64,000 bases of DNA from Parelaphostrongylus tenuis (lineage: Eukaryota; Nematoda; Chromadorea; Rhabditida; Metastrongylidae), in assembly GCA_019055375.1 (NCBI GenBank), contig JAHQIW010000310.1:62001-126000 (forward strand). Reading direction: 5' to 3'. The notes below the pieces were generated by a model, which searched no databases, was not told where the DNA came from, and worked only from the letters and a program-made list of their open reading frames with translations. The position numbers and the translations under genes are program-made. Below, one piece after another: positions 1 to 10,440 of this stretch; position 1 is the first letter of the stretch, and each line of letters opens with the position of its first letter.

Positions 1-1077
1 GATTAATCAATGCCGAGATCTTTATCCTTTATCGTTCTATGTTTGTTCGATGCCTTCTATACACTCTAATCCATTGCTAGTACTAAACAAATCTTGTGTG
101 GAGAAAGAGCACTCGTCCACTATATAATCATACTGGTGTCATTATTAGGTGTGATTGTGTGAGCTCTATAGGGAATACTACAACATTCCTTTTAGTATTA
201 ATATCCTCTTATTCCTAGTAATATCCCACATTGATCATAACGACCGATTATCAGAGAACATTGTGCTGCACACTGCTGATAATGAATGCCATGTCAAAGA
301 TACAGAGGCATTTCTGCGCTCTCACTTGCCACATCCTTGAAAACGCACACTTTCTTCAACAGACGATTTGCCTCTTCCAGTTTCAAAAAACTTGGTGAAA
401 AATTACTGGTGAGACATCCTCTCACGTATAACGCTCAACACAGCATCTACTTTGAATATGTTGCCATTTGGATACAGAAAATCTAAGAAAAACTTCTGAG
501 CATCAAAATAACCTGCCAACAGAAATAACACCTATCGGTACCATATACTACCGTAACTTCATTTATGATATCTACGGATCTCCAGATGGTTGATAAAGTC
601 GAATGCCTAGTGCGTCTTTCAGAAATTATTTTACACTGAGCGCTCTGTCCTCTTTCTTTATTCCTCACTGGTGTTGTGCATGAAAGCTAGATTAACAACG
701 GAAAGCAGTATCGGTTTTTTCAACGTTCGATATCGAATCAGCGATCGTTTCAAGTTTCGAACTGGCTAGTGACCATCAAATCGCAGTCTGCGATTTCGAT
801 CCGTCACCCAGCACTCATTGATGCATTCCACACAAATCGCGAAAACATCTCATCCTGATTCGGTGCATTTTTATAATAGCTCGTGCTCTTCTGATTAGAA
901 CTATGATTCTTGAGGATTCAACAGACTGCAAAACTCTCTCAATGTTTCTTCTCAACAGCAAGTAATATCGGTTCGGTTAGTCAAAGGGATAAAATACCGG
1001 GAAGATGTGGCCATTTTCTATTTGGTGGATTATTTACACATTTGTAACAGAGTCTTTCAATCGATTATTTTAAGACC
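1..1077. other. No gene seen
   Basis: Only short open frames without a convincing splice context or recognisable protein. No repeat shared with the rest of the window was noticed here. Confidence 0.5.
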
Positions 1078-1149
1078 TTGATCAAAAACAATATAATGTG
1101 ATAATATATTTTGAGCCTTTCATAGGGTGTGTTTAGGCACTTATAGAGC

Positions 1150-1190
1150 GCTAGGCACGTGTTTCGGCCTTCCAGCCTCATCAGTTTTCT
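1150..1190 (-). ncRNA. Degenerate hammerhead ribozyme (H1)
   Basis: Read on the - strand it has CTGATGA, a four-pair stem II closed by a GGAA loop, then GAA and CACGTG. U16.1 of the cleavage triplet is C and stem I does not pair, so it is probably inactive. Confidence 0.6.
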
Positions 1191-1407
1191 TTCAAGGTAC
1201 TTTTCGTTCTCAGTTCTTCTGAGACATATGTCCTACTTAGATAAATCGGCGACGAACTTTTTGCACTCGGCATAAGATGGAAAGATTGCTGAGGTATCAT
1301 TTCAGAGTGATTGATTGTCGATTGCATGGCGTACGGCTGCTACGCAGGCATAGGTAACAAAATTTTTCAATCAACTACTCTGAGACCTCTCAAAAAACAG
1401 AAGCACC

Positions 1408-1450
1408 GTGATACTGATGAGGCTGGAAGGTCGCAACTCGTGTCTAGCAC
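1408..1450 (+). ncRNA. Degenerate hammerhead ribozyme (H1)
   Basis: CTGATGA at 1414-1420, stem II GGCTGGAAGGTC with GGAA loop, but the second core reads GCA instead of GAA (A13 changed). Mirror partner of the copy at 1150-1190. Probably inactive. Confidence 0.6.
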
Positions 1451-1505
1451 TATATAAACGCCGTAACAGACCCCATGAAAAGCTCAAAATATGTTATCAG
1501 ATGAT

Positions 1506-2556
1506 ATTTACGAATTAATTGTTTCTCTGCTTTTTAGCAGTGTTATAACATTATAATCATACATCCAAGAATATTGAACGATGTTCTTAACATATAACCC
1601 TTTACGAGAGTTGAACTCGCGTTTCACCTATACTAAGAGCAAATTAATTGGTGTATTTTCATTTCTACATCGATTAGAGTATCGACGGTGCATAGCATGA
1701 TAAAACATCCGGCTTCAATCACTCTCGTGAAGTATACCATGCACTTCACTTCAGTATCAATCGCGACACTAATTTAATTCATTACTTTCGGGAGTTTAGC
1801 GGGTGTGTCGAATCGGCCCTCGTGGAGGATGAATAAAGAGAAGAGAATCGAATGCTGAGGGTACTAAGATCGGCGCAGTCTACGTAATGACAGACCGTGT
1901 AAGGAATTTTAGGGTCTAATTTTTAGAAAAAGGTTTTGAAGGCTCAAAGTGGCACAGGTTGAATGGCCGCGGTATGAATCCTCTGACGGAGAGCACCCTT
2001 TTTGGTACACAGACTACAAGATTATTATGGACAGTACTGCCAAAATATGATCCCTCTTGAATTTATTTTTGCTTTATCATGATTCCCAATGGTGTCCGGG
2101 ATCTATAAACCAAGGCCTACTCAATAATCTATAATCATCAGGAACCTTGCCGATTGTTCAATCAATTTTCGCACTAAACTGGAACGTAGTATAACGTGGA
2201 AAAATGCACCGTCCCAAAGACGTACTCTTAAACTCGACAGCAATTTCTTCTTAACATTCAGTTACACATTTTTAGTTTTGAATCACAATGAACTAAATTG
2301 TCAAAAACGGAAGTTGTCTTACGGTTTCAAATACAGCAGAGTGAACTATTAGTAAAGTAAATACACAATCACATATAACGTATCTTTATTTTCTGCTAAT
2401 ATGAAGAGATTCACGATTGGTACAATTTATTTTGAGTGCAGGTTTTTTTCATAAGTAGTCATTTCGTATGATGCAAGTATTATCTCCACAAAGTTCCATC
2501 TTCTTGAGTAGGCAGATTTCTATCATTATTCAATCATGCCTTTTTTAGATAAAAAT
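1506..2556. other. No gene seen
   Basis: AT-rich sequence with no reading frame, repeat or RNA I could support. Confidence 0.5.
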
Positions 2557-2853
2557 TTAGGAATGTTTTTCATAGAAAGAAAAGGTTGAAAATTTCATTA
2601 TTGTAAAAGTCCAAAGCTTGTAATAATTCTGTAAAATTGCACTCTCTTCTTCCAATGAAGAGATGAAAAATGAACCTAAACAAGATATGATCGCTAAGCT
2701 ACGGAAGGCGTTCTGACGCTCCAACGCCGCCTCTAACGCCATCAAGAAACTCTTGAAGATCCTGATTGATGCTGTGATATAAAAGCGAACATCCAGCCGA
2801 TAGCCACCCGCTAGAATTCGGTCGAGATGTTTCCATACACTACCTTTAGTCAC
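2557..2853 (-). CDS. Candidate exon or small ORF, unrecognised
   Basis: An open frame of 98 codons on the - strand. The central part (about residues 8-58) has a natural-looking composition with basic and hydrophobic residues (HLDRILAGGYRLDVRFYI, ALEAALERQNAFRSL). A possible donor follows near residue 60 (TTTAG then GTTCAT), so only the first part may be coding. The tail is poorer. It lies upstream of the collagen on the opposite strand. I do not recognise the protein, and it could be a chance frame. Confidence 0.25.
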   Translation of the reverse strand: MTKGSVWKHLDRILAGGYRLDVRFYITASIRIFKSFLMALEAALERQNAFRSLAIISCLGSFFISSLEEESAILQNYYKLWTFTIMKFSTFSFYEKHS

Positions 2854-3139
2854 GTAATATTTAACAATATTACACTTGTATTTTCTTTTTGCAGTACAGC
2901 TTAGGCATTGTAGAATGATTCAAGCCAATAGTCTCGATCATAGTAATCCAAAAATGGATTTTTACTTTTTATAGCAATTTTTGCTCCTCTGTCACCGCAA
3001 ATTCTGTCCAAAATCGTGGAATAACTATCAGATGGAATAAATTTGGCTCGTTTTAATGTGCACTATAACCTCTTTTCGTTTGCCCTTGTATCTAAGACGT
3101 TTCCGTCAATACTCGTGTTCAGTTCAGCTCTTGTTCAAA

Positions 3140-3749
3140 ATGGTGAAAACAGCAGTAACAATCGGCGTTACGTGTGGTTTGACCTGTGTCGTGGCATGTC
3201 TCTGGGCTGCGATCATCATCACCAACGATATCAACCAGATGTATCGCGACGTAATGGGAGAACTTGGATCGTTTCAAGTTGGTTTTGTACATGAAGTGAT
3301 CTATTATGCTAAAATCACTGATCTAGCGTCCAAATTTAGTTTTATTGAATAAAACTGACTTTCTTGAGTTGCGTCTGTTTCTCTAATTCAAGGAGTATTG
3401 AGATTTTGATGATAAGAGAATGTCTCAAAGCCTTTGTGAGCATGTACTTCTAGCCCTTCAATCTCTAATCAACTAAAGCTTGCAGAAATTCACAGACTAC
3501 CTCCGTACCCTCACTTTCTCAATTTTTCCAGTGTCATATTTTCCTCTCAGAGAAAAAGTAGCCAAAGTGAGAGTCTTTACAGAATGTTGCCGATGACACT
3601 TGGGACGACATGATGCTGATGAGAAACGGTGGCGACACTGCAGAACAGTATGTTCGAGGATTATTCGGCCGGCATAAGAGAAACTACAATCAGTGCAGTG
3701 GGTTTCGCATCTCTCAATAACTGCTTACTTATGAGAATTTTGGCTCTTA

Positions 3750-3780
<31 letters not shown>

Positions 3781-4745
3781 TTTGTTATTATTTATGTTAC
3801 GTCCCGAAAGGGTATAGCATTCAAGAAGGAATAAATAAGTACATATACATGCATATATATATATATATGTACATATACATACATATATAAATGTACATAT
3901 ATATGCATATATATATATATATGTATATATGATGACTCTCTTGAATAACTAGGCACTTTTTCGGGACGTAAAGAACTACGAGACAACGTGCCCGCCGAGC
4001 ATGATCAAAAGCGCAACAAAGATCAACCATGCCTAAATTCTCCAGTTACGCTTGAGCATTATTGTCTATCACTAATTATCCTTCACTTTTTCAGGCTGCG
4101 GACTGCCTGCTCAAAATTGCCCGCCTGGTCCGCCTGGACCTCCTGGGGTACCTGGTGAACCAGGCGACATAGGTCCAGATGGGAAAAATGGCCCTACCGG
4201 TCTGCCCGGACTTATGATTGCGCAAGTTAATGACTTTCCGAAAGGATGTATCAAATGCCCGCAAGGACCACCTGGATCAGATGGGCTACCTGGACAAGAG
4301 GGTTTCCAGGGAATGCCAGGAAAACCTGGAGAACTCGGAGCACCTGGAAGAGATGGACTGCCTGGAGCTCAAGGCGAACCAGGCGATCAGGGACCACCTG
4401 GAAGTGACGGACAACCTGGAATGCCTGGATCACCTGGAAGAGATTGTCTTACTGGAAAAGGTAGATATTTCTGAGAGTACTTCATTATGCCCATATGGTT
4501 AAAGCATCATTTTAGGACTGCCTGGTGTGCCGGGCCGCCCAGGTCTCCCAGGACTTCGTGGACCCCCTGGAATGATGGGTTCTCCTGGAGAACCGGGAAA
4601 GGACGGTCAATCTGGCCCTCCGGGACATCCCGGAAAAGATGGAATGAACGGGATGGATGGGACACCGGGACAAGCTGGTCCTCAAGGGAATGTCGGTGGA
4701 GATGCTGAGTACTGCCCCTGCCCGGAAAGAAAGTTTAAGTTCTAA
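3140..4745 (+). CDS. Nematode cuticle collagen
   Basis: Secreted structural collagen of the exoskeleton, made by hypodermal cells and assembled as trimers. I read four exons: 3140-3277, 3583-3697, 4095-4460 and 4516-4745. They join in phase into 282 residues, the usual size for this family. Residues 1-46 hold a hydrophobic N-terminal segment followed by the typical conserved non-collagen stretch ([15 protein letters not shown]). Exon 2 contains RHKR, a subtilisin-type processing site. A cysteine-rich knot with CSC and NC follows, then Gly-X-Y blocks interrupted around [14 protein letters not shown]. The C terminus carries YCPCP, placing a tyrosine and paired cysteines for cross-links. The ATG at 3140 was chosen because the N-terminal pattern begins there; the open frame continues upstream without support. 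Introns end in TTTACAG, TTTTTCAG and TTTTAG. The member within the col/dpy/rol/sqt families cannot be named from this alone. Confidence 0.95.
3750..3932. repeat. TA/CATA microsatellites in collagen intron 2
   Basis: A run of TA repeats at about 3752-3775 and a compound ATATAC/ATATGT tract at about 3840-3930. They produce spurious open frames on the - strand. Confidence 0.9.
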
Positions 4746-5006
4746 ACTGGATATTTACCGCTCACTAAATGAACGTTTTCTTGAAGAATTGTGTCTTAAT
4801 TTTAAAATAGGAATGAGGTATTCGGAAACATTGAACATCTGATCCGTTTATTCTCAAACATTTGGTACAGTGCGCTAATTAGGTTTGATAAAAAATAGGG
4901 GTGATTTTGAATGAAAAAAAAAACATTATAGTGGTATAATTCAAGCCAAATGTAATTTTAGTGATCTAATTGAAAACCGCTTAAACTCACAATCATTGCA
5001 GTATTT

Positions 5007-5655
5007 CTATCTGACAAGTTGTAAACTTATCCCCGTAGCATAGTAACGTTGAGCCTTGGTTGCGACAAAATCAATGAGGTCAGTTTTCAGCATCACCTCG
5101 GCTGTTGAAGATTTCAAACCATAATATGACGGTGAACAGCCAACCACAAAGGCGACCGACTGTGGATTATAGTCTACGATCAAGTGCCTCTGAAGAATAC
5201 GAAGAGTTCGATCAATAGCTGAATAAAAGTTACTTCCAACCTCGTGTAGACTGACTAATCCTAAAGAATTGTTTGAACGCATGCCAGTTGACGAGATCGT
5301 GAAAGGCCTTTCCCGAAAGGCCTCATGATTAAGAGGATGAAACAAATTTCTGTAGACTAAGCAGTTTCGCTTCTGAAGTGTTTGTTCTGGATAGTGTTGT
5401 TGCGTCTTCGCAAGATATGATTAATATCTACTCACCGCAGACATTCCACTTATTGCTGATTTCGTCAATTTTTGACACGGAATATCCGTTCTGATATATT
5501 ACGGATGTCCAGAAGATTATAGTGGGTAAATCCATATGTAGAGCATTAAAAAGTTCCCAATTTCTTCTTTTGATGCAAAATCGGCTTTGAGAAGTCTTCA
5601 GCAATTTCAGTCCATCAAATGCTCTGAGCGTTGACAGTTTTCTTATGGCATCCAC
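5007..5655 (-). CDS. Unrecognised two-exon gene, convergent with the collagen
   Basis: Two - strand exons join in phase: 5655-5436, ending in G before GTGAGTA, and 5356-5007, starting after CTGCTTAG and ending in TAG. The result is about 188 residues. The first exon could start at the ATG at 5655 or continue an unseen exon. The second has good coding character (LVSLHEVGSNFYSAIDR, IVDYNPQSVAFVVGC, KTDLIDFVATKAQRYY). No signal peptide or membrane span is obvious. I do not recognise a family and assign no function. It ends about 260 bases from the collagen stop, tail to tail. Confidence 0.45.
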
Positions 5656-5954
5656 TTTTCATCTCCGTCGCAATGTGTTTGAGAGATATATAGTTTTTGT
5701 AAAAGACAAGTCTTTCGGCCTTTTAGCTTCATTAATTGTACGGTGTCTATTGTTTCAGTCAAACCCTTATAGGGAGACCCCTTCCTCCGCCCCACCCACA
5801 TATGAAGGAATTGACGGCGAACAACTTACACTGCCGTAAGGTGGAAAAGCCACCTGTCGTGCAGTGATTTACACTCCCATGCTCGTAGCTTGTGCAACTT
5901 ATCGTGTAATACCTTTCTTTTCGACTGTTTTTGAAAACTCATTCAAAACGATGT

Positions 5955-6006
5955 AACCAAATAACGCTCAAAATATGCTATCGGATTATATTGTTTTGAG
6001 CGAGGC
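5955..6006. repeat. Short hairpin from H1 element ends
   Basis: A GCTCAAAATATGCTATCGGA-like end is followed directly by its inverted partner ATTGTTTTGAGCG. It looks like both outer ends of an H1 element joined after loss of the interior. Confidence 0.5.
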
Positions 6007-6189
6007 CTGAAAAACAATTGAAAAGAAAAGCTTCTATGTAACCAATCGCATGATTTTGGGATAGTCAGCCTAGAATCTCCAGTTGAAATAGTTGTTAGCG
6101 ACTTTCAATCCTATGAACATCTATATCATGGAGGCATCGGTATGAAGCTATAAGAGCTTTCAGCTATTTTTAGATATGGGTGAGGAGGA

Positions 6190-7010
6190 AGGGGGAGGGG
6201 GCGGGGATGAGGGTCTCATTCGCTGGAGAGGTACTTTTCTAGGAGTGCTAGTAACTATTCAAAAGCTGAACCCTGAGGCTACAGCATCACGTTGCCGGTT
6301 TCCAATAAAACTTTCTTGGCGATGCTACAGGAAGAGATTTCTTGGCTTCAGGCACGCATATTTCTTGCCGGACAGAGCTCTTTCTTCAGACTATTAGTAA
6401 TCATTCCATAGCGCAATCGAATTTGATTTCAACGCTGTTTCTCTATCTATACCGTTTCTTTGAAGCGCAGCATGTAAAATAAGCTGCAACGCAGCTGGTA
6501 ATAAGTCGAAATCCCACATGGGAGCAACGCGGTCCTGCTCGAATTCAGGTGAGCGCTGGCTGCGGCGACCACTGTACTGTGACGTGCTCATCGAATTTCG
6601 AGGCTTATGAAAGCGGAGAGAAGTATCGCGTCAACAGTTCACGTTGCCGCCACACCCACCGCGACGTGAATTAGCTTCAGATCGTCCTTTCTCTCACATC
6701 GAATTCAGTTTCTTCTACCTGCTGCGTTGCAGAGAAACGGTCTTTTGAGGACACAAGCACAGCATTGGCATCACGAAACACTACACTATCTTATCATTAC
6801 TAATAGTCTAAAGAAAGAGCAGTGTCCGGTGAGAAATATACGCTAGCTTTGTGCGGAGTTTACAGCGTTGTAAAAGGGTGCTTTGAGAAACCGGCGACAT
6901 AGGCTGTAGCCTCAAAATTTAGCTTTTGAATGTTACTAACACTCCTATACAAAGTTCCTCTCCGGCGAATGAGATCGATTTTTCATTTGGCCCACATAAC
7001 TGGTTCGTAC
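6190..7010. repeat. Foldback element, copy 1
   Basis: The left part (about 6205-6500) returns inverted in the right part (about 6705-7000), including CATTCGCTGGAGAGG... and its complement CCTCTCCGGCGAATG, TAGTAAC near ATTCAAAAGCT, and GCGTTGCAGAGAAACGG-like inner ends. Two relatives lie at 21.4-22.1 and 38.0-38.9 kb. No transposase is present, so it is probably a non-autonomous foldback DNA element. Confidence 0.75.
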
Positions 7011-8261
7011 CGAGCTCTCTTCGACTGTGCATTCAAAATCACTTCTGTAATTGAAACTTCAAGAAAAGCCTAACTTGGATTTTTTTTCTTTAGTCGATCC
7101 CATCCAGCAAGACAAAGAGAAATTCTTGGCTTCAAGAGTAAGAGTTCATCCAAATTGGTGAAGTCGATATAACCACAGCGTTAGAAAAAGTTTGTACAGG
7201 AAGACAATAGGCAACAAATAAGTTTTAAATGACATGCAGCAAGGATGAAAATAATCAGTGCTATTTCTGTAAGTATCTGTAAGGTCAAAATGGAGAATAA
7301 AACACACTTCATCTCCTAATTCAAGACAAGACCATGAAAAGGACTATCCGCTCAAGGATTAATAGTGTCGAAACTAGTGCACTGTCGCTCTGCTTATCTG
7401 ATTTCTGCAAGAGGTGCTTTGCATGAGCTACAGTTGCTTGATTAACAAACAGATCAGTGAATAGGAAAGAATCGAAAGAAGAATGTCATGCCAAGTCATC
7501 ACTCTCAGTTCAAGGCAACATTTCAGGAAAACGTGCAACTATACGAACTGCACAAATTTAAACATCGAACAGCCAGTTATGGGGCGTTTATCTCAGGGGT
7601 TAAATGCCTCTTGCGATGCACATGTGGCCAAGAGATTGATCCAGTAGACTCACCAGACCTTAAAAACATGAGAGACGACGATTTTTATCAGACTTGTTAG
7701 AAAGCTGATAGACAGTGATTCAATAGAGTGGGCAAGCCAATGCCACTCAATCTATAAGCCAGGTGCGCATTTAGCCGTCTCATGTGACTTAATAATCCGC
7801 TGCCATGTCATCGTTGGCACGACTGTGAACAGCGCTTTTCACCTCGACTGCACAAAATATACTCCATATTTTACAGTAGCCCTTTGCCGTATCCACCACT
7901 CTAATTATAATTTATTGGTAATGTTGAAATCGCTGTCGCACTCCATTATTCTGTAACAAGCATGGTTCTTATAGTTATGTTTATCGCTCATATCATTTCA
8001 CATCATTTGTCATCAGTTGTCCTATTGAGTCGAGCAAATAACGGGTCTAAATTCTCCCCCTTCAACTCAGATTTGCATAATAGCTTCCGCTCACGAAAGG
8101 AACACGGATAACTTCATACGTCCAGGAAGATTGACGTGGTTGCGATGCCTATTTTGTTTAAAGTTGAGTTTACTTAAAATGTGGGCCACAGGTACACCTG
8201 TGCAACGAACTCCAAGCTACGCATGAAGTTTCCTTTTTAGCATTATTTTTAGTTACCTAAG
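7011..8261. other. No supported gene
   Basis: It holds one open frame of 70 codons at 7488-7700 that I could not tie to any family. Otherwise nothing. Confidence 0.45.
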
Positions 8262-8545
8262 GAGCGCATATCGCGCAGTGGTTAGCGGTGCTCTGCCTCA
8301 CTCACAAGGTCCATGGTTCGATCTCGCGCTCATGGTGTGCTAAGTCATCCATACCTCCTGGGTCGATAATTTGGTACTGGACTGGTCGCAGACTTGCCTG
8401 GGAGGATAAGCAGCAGTGACTCGCTACAGCGGGAGGCCACTGCAAGTCATTTTAACGGTCAGATATGCATTCAATGACCTCAAATGAAGTTAGAAAAATT
8501 GAAACCGAATGAATGGTACATATCTCAGGGCTTGATCATCTTTGT
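8262..8545 (+). repeat. tRNA-derived SINE, family B
   Basis: The head resembles a tRNA with an A-box-like CGCGCAGTGGTTAGCGG and a B-box-like GGTTCGATCTC. A shared body of about 200 bases follows (GGTACTGGACTGG, GGGAGGCCAC, CAGATATGCATTCAAT, GATCA). Further copies lie at 30.1, 32.9, 36.0 and 50.2 kb, all on the + strand. Non-coding, transcribed by RNA polymerase III if active. Confidence 0.8.
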
Positions 8546-9470
8546 CTTTTTTATCATTATCGCGTTAACTGTAAATTCGTGAACATGGTAGGTGGCTAGT
8601 AATGACTTTCACCGAATATGCCTTATGTTTTGTTTGAATACACTCGACATGCTTTACTTGGATACGTCGACAAGCGCTTTCGCACCTCAATCCGCGAAAG
8701 CCGAATAATTATTTCACACGGCATCGTTTGATGTAACGACACGGGAGGAAAAGCCCATAAAGAATAGGAGTCATTTGCTGTCCAAATCTGAACTGATTAA
8801 GCCAATAATCTGTACTCATAATGTTCGCGTAATAACGTATAAATCTTCAACTAAATGATGATGCAGGCTAAGGCGAATAAGAATAAGCTATCAGTTTGAC
8901 CATAAAGAGAGCCGCCGCCTATTCAGTGTCGTTTACTATAACGGACAAGTACTGTTTTCCAGAACACGAGACAACAGAAGAGTCGTCGCTAGTGACATCT
9001 TTATGAACGCAACTTTACGATGAACGTCGATAATTTTGAAAATCTAGTACCAGAACAGAATGCTAACAGTTGAAGAGATGTGGGCCAATACTAGCTCTGG
9101 CAATGACCGTCGTTTGCGTCTAATCCTAAGCTAAGGCGACAATATGATAGGGAAAATTGTATATGGAATCATAGAGATTAGACGAGGAAGGCTTTATCTT
9201 CTGAAAAGGCGCCAATGACAGCTCAAACTCTTACTGAATCCGAAGAAAAGGGCGGAAAGCTTCTCATGGAAACACAGTGAAGATTGAAGAAATGGTTTAT
9301 TCTATAGAAATATGACGCCTTTTTACGGATACAAAAATGCGCTTATCATTTTTGAAGCTATAGTTTGAAAGGAAAGATGCCATAATACCGTAATGGATTC
9401 ATATACTTAATCATGATACAAAATGGTAGAATTGAATGTACTTGATTAGGTAAAAACTACTTAAAACTGT
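8546..9470. other. No gene seen
   Basis: No reading frame, RNA or repeat that I could support. Confidence 0.5.
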
Positions 9471-9562
9471 GTACTCGAAATTGATAGTATTTTTAATGTA
9501 TTTCGCACTGTTATGATGTTTTATATATTCCTAAGAGAATTGAGTGGTGGGCAAAAAACACG

Positions 9563-9634
9563 ACCTCAGGCGGGAATCGAACCCACGTTTCATCCTATCC
9601 GGGGACGCGTTCTCTACCACTACACCACTGAGGC
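9563..9634 (-). repeat. tRNA-like segment (SINE A)
   Basis: On the - strand a cloverleaf can be drawn. Acceptor GCCTCAG pairs with CTGAGGT, anticodon stem CGTCC pairs with GGATG (one G-T), and T stem GTGGG pairs with CCCGC around TTCGATT. The loop would read GGA at positions 34-36, but position 33 is C instead of U and the D stem has a mismatch. There is no long variable arm as true serine tRNAs have. I call it a tRNA-derived repeat, not a working gene. Confidence 0.7.
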
Positions 9635-9922
9635 ACATTTGCCCGACCACTCATTCTTCAACGTCTCAATGTTAGCTATCGGCCACCAACCTTTGCCAGG
9701 TTGTCGGGTATGCGATTTCGCTTTATAAACCCAGCTGAGCTGACAGCTATTCTAATTACTAATACTCGAAATTGATAGTATTTTTGATGCATTTCGCACT
9801 GTTATGATGTTTTATATATTCTTAAGAGAATTAAGTGGATCGCATACCCGACCAAACCTGTCAAAGGTTGGTGAGCGATAGCTAACATTGAGATGTTGAA
9901 GAATGAGTGGTCATCCAAATGT

Positions 9923-9994
9923 GCCTCAGTGGTGTAGTGGTAGAGCACGCGTCCCCGGATAAGATGAAATGTGGGTTCGATTCCCTCCTGAGGT
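9923..9994 (+). repeat. tRNA-like segment (SINE A), inverted partner
   Basis: Same tRNA-like sequence as 9563-9634 on the other strand. The A box (TGGTGTAGTGG) and B box (GGTTCGATTCC) are intact. The T stem has one mismatch and the anticodon stem one, while the D stem pairs better than in its partner. Confidence 0.7.
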
Positions 9995-10339
9995 CGTGTT
10001 TTTGCTCACCACTCAATTCTCTTAGGAATATATAAAACTGTATATCCAATAATGGTGAGTGGTATGCAAAACGTGGGGGCCGGGTCGAGTGGCGTGATGC
10101 TCGACACAGGTTGATCCTCCACTCTCTGACAATCATTAACGAACTTACGCCAGCCTGACTATTATACAGATTGCTCAGGAATGAGCTCATTCATTATTCT
10201 ACGACGCTCATAAAAAAGATATTCCCTCAGTTAAGAAATGAATGCAAGGCGACATTGAATAGTGGAGTAGTGCGAGCATTAGAAAAAAAAAAAGATAAAG
10301 ACTGTGATACGGGTCAGATACGGTGGTAGTGATAGGCAA

Positions 10340-10440
10340 AACTTTGAACCTCGTGCGGGAGTAAAGCCCGCATATCATCCTTCATGGAGGTGCGTGCTAA
10401 TCACTGCTTTGTTGAGGCTCCTGCCGCTGTCACCTTTTTT
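10340..10440 (-). repeat. Degenerate tRNA-like repeat
   Basis: On the - strand it reads AAGCAGTGATTAGCACG and later GCGGGCTTTACTCCCGC, resembling D-arm and T-arm remnants of a tRNA-derived SINE. Weakly conserved. Confidence 0.45.

Larger units (their letters stand above)
1078..1505. repeat. Inverted-pair element, ribozyme family H1
   Basis: The left end (about 1080-1200) and right end (about 1410-1505) are inverted copies of one unit of roughly 95 bases. It runs from a GCTCAAAATATGTTATCAGA-like outer end inward to a hammerhead-like core. Related units occur at 18.2, 30.5, 51.0 and 51.6 kb. I read it as a non-autonomous, foldback derivative of a hammerhead-bearing (probably Penelope-like) element; no coding capacity. 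Confidence 0.75.
9472..10050. repeat. Inverted composite of tRNA-like SINE family A
   Basis: Sequence around 9530-9715 recurs inverted at about 9830-10035. A direct unit beginning TACTCGAAATTGATAGTATT occurs at 9473 and 9767. Each arm has one tRNA-like segment and the flank CTCTTAGGAATATATAAAAC. The arrangement is head-on, like two retroposed copies inserted in opposite orientation. Confidence 0.8.

Noticed and set aside
3792..4030. Two - strand open frames of 64-69 codons rich in Tyr, Ile and Met
   Set aside because: They are translations of the TA/CATA microsatellite in the collagen intron.
4214..4708. Overlapping frames in the collagen exons
   Set aside because: Other-frame shadows of the Gly-X-Y coding sequence.
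7488..7700. A 70-codon + strand frame that faintly recalls a retroelement gag
   Set aside because: No motif I could point to and no neighbouring polymerase; not enough to call.
9563..9994. Two functional tRNA genes
   Set aside because: C33, stem mismatches and the dispersed repeat flanks point to a tRNA-derived SINE.
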